6,079 nucleotides of DNA. It comes from Actinomycetota bacterium (GTDB lineage Bacteria > Actinomycetota > Thermoleophilia > Solirubrobacterales > Solirubrobacteraceae). A program made the position numbers and the translations under genes. Positions 1 through 6,079 of the stretch are shown here, piece after piece. A model generated the notes under the pieces. That model worked only from the letters and a program-made list of their open reading frames with translations. It ran no database searches and was not told the DNA's origin. Position 1 is the first letter of the stretch. Each line of letters opens with the position of its first letter. The DNA lies in contig SYBY01000089.1 of NCBI GenBank assembly GCA_005788585.1, positions 1 to 6,079 of the forward strand, written 5' to 3'.

Positions 1-1
1 G

Positions 2-1099
2 CTGCGCCGCCTCTCGCTGGAGGCCGCCACCTTCCGCTTCCTCGAGCGCGCACCCGGCAACGGCGGGACGGTCCGCGGGCAGCTGCACCTGCACGCGGTC
101 TCCGTCGCCGTGACCTCCGCGCTCGCCGCCGACATGGCCCGTGTGCGCGGGGAGGCACCGCACCTCGCCGGGCTGCTGCACGACATCGGCAAGCTCGTCC
201 TGCCGATCGCGTTCGGCGAGAGCGCCATCGAGCAGATCACCAGCCAGCACCCCAGCGGCCAGGGCCGCGTCGCGCTCGAGCGCGAGATCCTCGGCATCGA
301 CCACGCCCTCGCCGGCGCGCTCCTCGCGGAGCGGTGGGGCTGCGCCCCCGAGGTCTGCGAGGCCATCGCCTTCCACCATGGTGGCCCGACCGGCATCGCG
401 GTGCCGACGCTCGAGACCGCCTGCGTCCAGGTCGCCAACGGCGTCGCCGACATGCTCAGCGGCGGCGAGGCCGACCACCCGCTGCTCGAAGCCGCCCTCG
501 AGCGCCTCGACCTGCAGACCGACGCCCTCGACCGCCTCGCCGAGGCCGCCAGCACGCCGCTCGGCGCCGTCGCGAGCGGCCGCCTGGGTGAGCAGATCGC
601 CGACACGTCGCAGCTCGCCGAGCTCGACGACCTCACCGGCCTGGCGAATCGCCGCCACTGGCTGACGACCGTCCGCGGGGAGCTGTCCGAGCGCGGCAGC
701 GGCGCGGTCCTCGTCGTGTCGGTCGGCGGTCTGGCCGACGTCACGCGCACGCACGGCTACGGCGCAGCGAACCTCGTCCTGACCGAGGTCGCCCGCGTCG
801 TCTCCCGCCACGGCCTCGCGGGGCGCATCGGCGGCGTCGTGCTCGGCGTGTGGATCGACGGTTCCGCCGACGACGCCTCCGCCGCCGGCGCGCTCATCGA
901 AGCCGAGGTCGCCGCCGCCGAGCGCGATGGCACGCCGCCCGTCGAGCTGCACCTCGGCGTGGCGAGCGCCCCGGCCGATGGGACGGATCTGGCGCTGCTG
1001 CTCGAGGCGGCCGACGATGCGTCGTCGCGTCAGCGCGACGCGGCCCGCGGCCCCGCGTCGGGCACCGACGTCGCGATGGACCATCGCCGCGCCGCGTAG
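2..1099 (+). CDS. HDOD domain protein with C-terminal degenerate GGDEF domain (5' partial)
   Basis: The frame is open from base 2, so the true start lies left of the window. The GTG at 110 falls inside the HDOD fold and is not a credible start. Numbering the visible fragment from base 2, an HDOD (HD-superfamily) domain covers roughly residues 1-150. It shows an early His at 31, the LAGLLHDIGKLVL block with His60-Asp61, the LGIDHALAGALLAERWG block near 97-112, and a His-His pair at 125-126. A linker of about 50 residues leads to a GGDEF-like domain from about 205 to 345, recognised by DDLTGLANRRH and by HLGVASAPADGTD near its end. The signature site reads GGVVL (bases 830-844) instead of GGDEF. 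The usual metal-binding Asp of the DxDxFK segment is also gone (SVGGLA), so diguanylate cyclase activity is unlikely. HDOD proteins are typically regulatory scaffolds in bacterial signalling. The ligand and partner here are unknown. The gene ends 4 bp from the convergent recQ stop. Confidence 0.85.
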   Translation: MRRLSLEAATFRFLERAPGNGGTVRGQLHLHAVSVAVTSALAADMARVRGEAPHLAGLLHDIGKLVLPIAFGESAIEQITSQHPSGQGRVALEREILGIDHALAGALLAERWGCAPEVCEAIAFHHGGPTGIAVPTLETACVQVANGVADMLSGGEADHPLLEAALERLDLQTDALDRLAEAASTPLGAVASGRLGEQIADTSQLAELDDLTGLANRRHWLTTVRGELSERGSGAVLVVSVGGLADVTRTHGYGAANLVLTEVARVVSRHGLAGRIGGVVLGVWIDGSADDASAAGALIEAEVAAAERDGTPPVELHLGVASAPADGTDLALLLEAADDASSRQRDAARGPASGTDVAMDHRRAA

Positions 1100-1103
1100 G
1101 CCG

Positions 1104-2738
<1,635 letters not shown>

Positions 2739-2747
2739 GGACCGGGC

Positions 2748-2753
2748 AAGCTA
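2748..2753 (-). promoter_or_regulatory. Candidate -10 element for recQ
   Basis: Read on the minus strand, the hexamer TAGCTT (TANNNT pattern) lies 9 nt before the recQ GTG start. No Shine-Dalgarno-like sequence is seen and no good -35 was found, so a leaderless or near-leaderless transcript is an inference. The whole divergent spacer to uvrC is only 45 bp, so the promoters for both genes must overlap each other or the neighbouring coding sequence. Confidence 0.35.
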
Positions 2754-2771
2754 CCCCGTCGGGGGCAGACC

Positions 2772-2777
2772 TATCCT
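2772..2777 (+). promoter_or_regulatory. Candidate -10 element for uvrC, leaderless start
   Basis: TATCCT fits the bacterial -10 consensus at the strong positions (TANNNT). It ends 6 nt before the uvrC GTG at 2784, so transcription would be expected to begin at or very close to the start codon. The AAGG at 2780-2783 touches the start codon and is too close to act as a ribosome binding site, which also favours leaderless translation. No clear -35 is visible. Confidence 0.45.
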
Positions 2778-2783
2778 CGAAGG

Positions 2784-4676
2784 GTGGCCACGGACGAGCA
2801 GCTCACCCGCGGAGAGCGCCTGAAGCAGCAGCGGCGGACCCTTCCGGACGGGCCCGGCGTGTATCTCATGCGCGACGACCGCGGCCGCGTGATCTACGTT
2901 GGCAAGGCGAAGTCGATCCGCAAACGGGTCAACAGCCACTTCTCCAAGCCCGTGACGCGCGGCGCGAAGGACATGGTCAGCGAGATCGACCACATCGAGT
3001 TCCTCCTCGTCTCCAGCGAGTCCGAGGCGCTGCTCGCCGAGCAGAACTTCATCAAGCAGTACCGCCCGCGGTTCAACATCCGCCTGCGCGACGACAAGAG
3101 CTACCCGTTCATCGCGATCTCGATGGACGAGGACTACCCGCGGGTCTACTTCACCCGCGAACGCCATCGCAAGGGGCGGTTGTACTTCGGCCCGTACTCC
3201 AACGCCAAGCGCGTCCGCGGGACGCTCGACCTGCTCGGGAAGATCTTCCTGTACCGCTCGTGCAACGGTCCCGAGCCCGGCCGGCGCAGCGGATCGCCGT
3301 GCCTCGACTACTACATCAAGCGCTGCGGGGCGCCCTGCGTCGGCTACGTCGACCAGGCCGAGTACCGGACGTCGATCGACGGCGTCGTCGACTTCCTGCA
3401 GGGTCGCTACCGCGACATCGAGCGGGACCTCGAGCAGAAGATGAAGGACGCCGCCGCCGCGCAGGAGTTCGAGCAGGCGGCCCTGGAACGCAACCGCCTG
3501 CGCGCGGTCCGCGAGCTGCTCCAGCGCCAGCGGGTCGCCAACGAGTCGGTGGGCACGCTCGACGCGGTGGCGGTCGCGGTCAGCGGCACCGACGCGAACG
3601 CGCAGGTCTTCCAGGTCCGCGACGGCGTGCTCTCCGACCGCCAGTCCTTCTACCTCACGAACGAGACCGAGGGCGACGTCGCCGAGGTCATCGAGGAGTT
3701 CCTCCTGCAGTACTACGGCGGCGCGCTGTCGATCCCCGCGCAGATCGTCATCCAGGGCGAGCTGGAGGACGACGAGGTCGAGGCCATCCAGGAGCTGCTC
3801 GCCGAGCGGCGCGGCAGCCGCGTCGAACTGCGGCGGGCCGAGCGGGGTGACAAGCGCCGCATCCTCGACCTTGCCGAGCGCAACGCGAAGCTCGCACTGG
3901 ACACCGAGCGGTTGAAGGTCGAGCGCCAGCGCCAGCAGCGCGTCGAGGCGCTCGACGAGCTCCAGCGCGAGCTGGGGATGGACACGCTGCCGATCCGCAT
4001 CGAGTGCTACGACATCTCGAACCTCATGGGGACGAACACCGTCGCGTCGATGGTGGTCTTCGAGGGCGGCGCGCCGAAGAAGAGCGACTACCGGCGCTTC
4101 AAGGTGCGGGGCACGACCGAGGGGGTCCCCGACGACTTCGCCTCGATGGAGGAGATCCTCGGCCGCCGCATGGCCCAGTTCGAAGCGCAGCAGGACCTGT
4201 CGCCGCACGACCCGAAGCGCAACGAGTCGTTCGCGTCGCTGCCGAGCCTGATCGTCATCGACGGCGGGCCGGGGCAGCTCTCGGCCGGCTTGCGGGCGCT
4301 GGAGGGCTTCCGCGAACGCGGCGTGACGATCATCGGCCTGGCGAAGAAGCTCGAGGAGGTGTGGTTCCCCGGCCAGCCCACGCCGCTGGTCCTGCCGCAC
4401 AACACGCCCGCGCTCCAGCTGCTGCAGCGCGTCCGTGACGAGGCACACCGCTTCGCGATCACGCACCATCGCCAGCGGCGCGACCGGGACATGAGCGTCT
4501 CCGTGCTCGACGACCTCCCGGGGATCGGGCCGGTCCGCAAGCGGACGCTGCTCAACCACTTCGGCTCGCCCGATGCCGTGATGCGCGCGTCGCGCGAAGA
4601 GCTCGAGGGCGTGCGCGGCATCCCGGCGAAGACGGCACGGGAGCTGTATTCCCTGCTGCACCGCACGGGCGACTGA
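2784..4676 (+). CDS. uvrC: UvrABC excinuclease subunit C
   Basis: UvrC makes both incisions around a lesion in nucleotide excision repair after UvrB loads on damaged DNA. The protein has 630 residues, normal for the family. An N-terminal GIY-YIG nuclease (about 22-100) shows GVYLM, then IYVGKAKSIRKR. Arg48, Glu86 and Asn98 fall where the Thermotoga enzyme has its catalytic residues. Four cysteines (160, 173, 181, 185) match the spacing of the iron-sulfur cysteines reported for E. coli UvrC. A UVR motif (about 213-248) would contact UvrB. The RNase H-like nuclease for the 5' cut keeps Asp410 (IECYDIS), an Asp pair at 450-451, Asp493 (VIDGGPGQL) and His555 (RDEAHRFA). Two helix-hairpin-helix motifs (LPGIGPVRKRTLL near 578-590 and GVRGIPAKTARELY near 609-622) close the protein. 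GTG 2784 is chosen because conserved sequence begins about 20 codons later and the open frame upstream is only recQ antisense. All key residues are present, so it should be functional. Confidence 0.98.
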   Translation: MATDEQLTRGERLKQQRRTLPDGPGVYLMRDDRGRVIYVGKAKSIRKRVNSHFSKPVTRGAKDMVSEIDHIEFLLVSSESEALLAEQNFIKQYRPRFNIRLRDDKSYPFIAISMDEDYPRVYFTRERHRKGRLYFGPYSNAKRVRGTLDLLGKIFLYRSCNGPEPGRRSGSPCLDYYIKRCGAPCVGYVDQAEYRTSIDGVVDFLQGRYRDIERDLEQKMKDAAAAQEFEQAALERNRLRAVRELLQRQRVANESVGTLDAVAVAVSGTDANAQVFQVRDGVLSDRQSFYLTNETEGDVAEVIEEFLLQYYGGALSIPAQIVIQGELEDDEVEAIQELLAERRGSRVELRRAERGDKRRILDLAERNAKLALDTERLKVERQRQQRVEALDELQRELGMDTLPIRIECYDISNLMGTNTVASMVVFEGGAPKKSDYRRFKVRGTTEGVPDDFASMEEILGRRMAQFEAQQDLSPHDPKRNESFASLPSLIVIDGGPGQLSAGLRALEGFRERGVTIIGLAKKLEEVWFPGQPTPLVLPHNTPALQLLQRVRDEAHRFAITHHRQRRDRDMSVSVLDDLPGIGPVRKRTLLNHFGSPDAVMRASREELEGVRGIPAKTARELYSLLHRTGD

Positions 4677-4685
4677 GCCGGTCGC

Positions 4686-4691
4686 TAACGT
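4686..4691 (+). promoter_or_regulatory. Weak candidate -10 element before rapZ
   Basis: TAACGT (TANNNT pattern) lies in the 25-bp uvrC-rapZ gap, 10 nt before the rapZ GTG. No Shine-Dalgarno is present in this gap. It could give a short-leader secondary promoter, or be chance, with rapZ translated from the uvrC transcript. A 6-bp pattern this loose is weak evidence. Confidence 0.2.
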
Positions 4692-4701
4692 CCCGCGCAT
4701 C

Positions 4702-5631
4702 GTGGCCGACGCCGAGGCGACCACCATCGAGGACCCGACCCAGTCCGCGCCCAGCGCGGTCGACGAGCTGGTGATCATCACCGGGTTCTCCGGCGCGGGG
4801 AAGTCGACGGCCATGAACGTCTTCGAGGACGCCGGCTACTTCTGCGTCGACAACCTCCCGCCGGAGATGATCCGCGGCCTCATCGAGCTGTTCGTGCACG
4901 AGGGGGCGAAGGTCGAACGCGCTGCCGTCGTGTCGGACGTGCGCGGAGGCGAGTACTTCGAGGCGCTGCGCCGCGTGCTCGGGATGCTCGGCCGCCAGGG
5001 GATCAAGCACCGGGTGCTGTTCCTCGACGCCGAGGAGCAGACCCTCGTCAACCGGTACAAGGAGACGCGGCGTCGCCATCCGCTCGCCCCGACGGGCAGC
5101 GTCGTGCAGGGCATCGCGCGCGAGCGCGAGCTGCTCGATCCGGTCCGCCCGTACGCCGACGCGATCATCGACACGACCGAGCTCGCCGCGTCGACGCTGC
5201 GCCGCAAGATCGCCTCGGAGTTCCTGCCCCGGCAGACGAGCACCCCGCTCGCGGTGACGTTCTCGAGCTTCGGGTTCAAGCACGGCCCGCCGCGCGACGC
5301 CGACCTCACCTTCGACGTGCGCGTCCTGCCCAACCCGCACTGGGATCCGGACCTCAAGCCGCTCACCGGGTTCGACTCCCGGATCGTGGACTACGTCGGC
5401 AAGTCGGGGACGCTCGAGGAGTTCTACGGGCTGCTCATTCCGCTGCTGGACTTCCTCCTGCCTCAGTACGAGGCCGAGGGCAAGGCCCATCTGTCCGTGG
5501 CGATCGGCTGCACCGGCGGCCGGCACCGCAGCGTCGCGATCACCGAGCACCTCGGCAAGCGCTACGGCGGCCGGGAGGACCTCCGCGTCGAGGTCGTCCA
5601 CCGCGACGTCGAGAAGAGCACCAAGCGCTGA
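4702..5631 (+). CDS. rapZ: RapZ/YvcJ-family P-loop nucleotide-binding protein
   Basis: 309 residues, close to the family norm (about 280-310). The N-terminal P-loop domain has Walker A GFSGAGKS (28-35), then EDAGYFCVDNLPP (42-54), and a DVRGGEYF segment (79-86). The C-terminal domain has the family signatures SFGFKHGPP (189-197), VLPNPHWDPDLKPLTG (208-223) and AIGCTGGRHRSV (267-278). In E. coli, RapZ is an RNase E adapter that controls decay of the GlmZ sRNA and so glucosamine-6-phosphate synthesis. In Bacillus, YvcJ hydrolyses nucleotides and affects competence. The GlmY/GlmZ sRNAs are not known in Actinobacteria, so the molecular partner here is open; a role in sensing or balancing cell-envelope amino-sugar supply is an inference. 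The first about 21 residues before the P-loop strand are not conserved. GTG 4702 is the only ATG/GTG/TTG start in the gap after uvrC. The 25-bp spacing suggests an operon with uvrC. The usual downstream partner yvcK is missing. Confidence 0.95.
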   Translation: MADAEATTIEDPTQSAPSAVDELVIITGFSGAGKSTAMNVFEDAGYFCVDNLPPEMIRGLIELFVHEGAKVERAAVVSDVRGGEYFEALRRVLGMLGRQGIKHRVLFLDAEEQTLVNRYKETRRRHPLAPTGSVVQGIARERELLDPVRPYADAIIDTTELAASTLRRKIASEFLPRQTSTPLAVTFSSFGFKHGPPRDADLTFDVRVLPNPHWDPDLKPLTGFDSRIVDYVGKSGTLEEFYGLLIPLLDFLLPQYEAEGKAHLSVAIGCTGGRHRSVAITEHLGKRYGGREDLRVEVVHRDVEKSTKR

Positions 5632-5662
5632 GGCCCGACCCGCACCGCCGATCGCAGGCGTA

Positions 5663-6079
<417 letters not shown>

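Noticed and set aside
110..112. GTG at 110 as the start of the first gene
   Set aside because: The frame is open to the left edge, and the residues before it (including His31 of the fragment) continue the HDOD domain.
2751..4814. A 687-codon open frame antisense to uvrC
   Set aside because: Stop-free antisense frames are common in very GC-rich genes. The translation is repetitive in Leu, Ala, Val, Arg and Asp with no recognisable motif, while the sense strand encodes an intact UvrC.
4552..5601. A 349-codon open frame antisense to rapZ
   Set aside because: Same GC-driven shadow pattern; it spans the uvrC-rapZ gap and covers a fully conserved RapZ on the sense strand.

Overview
The window is about 6.1 kb of very GC-rich DNA with strong G/C bias at third codon positions, GTG starts, and genes that look actinobacterial. 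The RecQ, UvrC, RapZ and GapA proteins all read as the versions found in high-GC Gram-positives. A deep-branching actinobacterial class such as Thermoleophilia is a guess; the sequence alone does not prove it. There is no phage, transposon, CRISPR, tRNA or rRNA signal, and the gene content is chromosomal and mostly housekeeping.

Layout. (1) Bases 2-1099, plus strand: the 3' part of a signalling protein with an HDOD domain followed by a GGDEF-like domain whose signature is lost. It is cut by the left edge. (2) Bases 1104-2738, minus strand: a RecQ-family DNA helicase, tail-to-tail with gene 1 and only 4 bp away. (3) Bases 2739-2783: a 45-bp divergent promoter region. (4) Bases 2784-4676, plus: uvrC, the excision nuclease subunit of nucleotide excision repair. 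(5) Bases 4702-5631, plus: rapZ/yvcJ, a P-loop regulatory protein, 25 bp after uvrC and probably in its operon. (6) Bases 5632-5750: an intergenic leader with a candidate promoter and several dyad symmetries. (7) Bases 5751-6079, plus: the first 109 codons of gap (GAPDH), cut by the right edge.

How it fits together. RecQ and UvrC form a divergent DNA-repair pair. The uvrC-rapZ-gap order matches a well-known actinobacterial chromosomal block. In the usual form, yvcK and whiA lie between rapZ and the glycolytic genes (gap, pgk, tpi). Here they are absent, and rapZ is followed directly by gap with its own leader. This missing pair, the unusual RecQ domain order, the degenerate GGDEF domain and the structured gap leader are the points most worth a second look. 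I did not find a convincing new multi-gene system.
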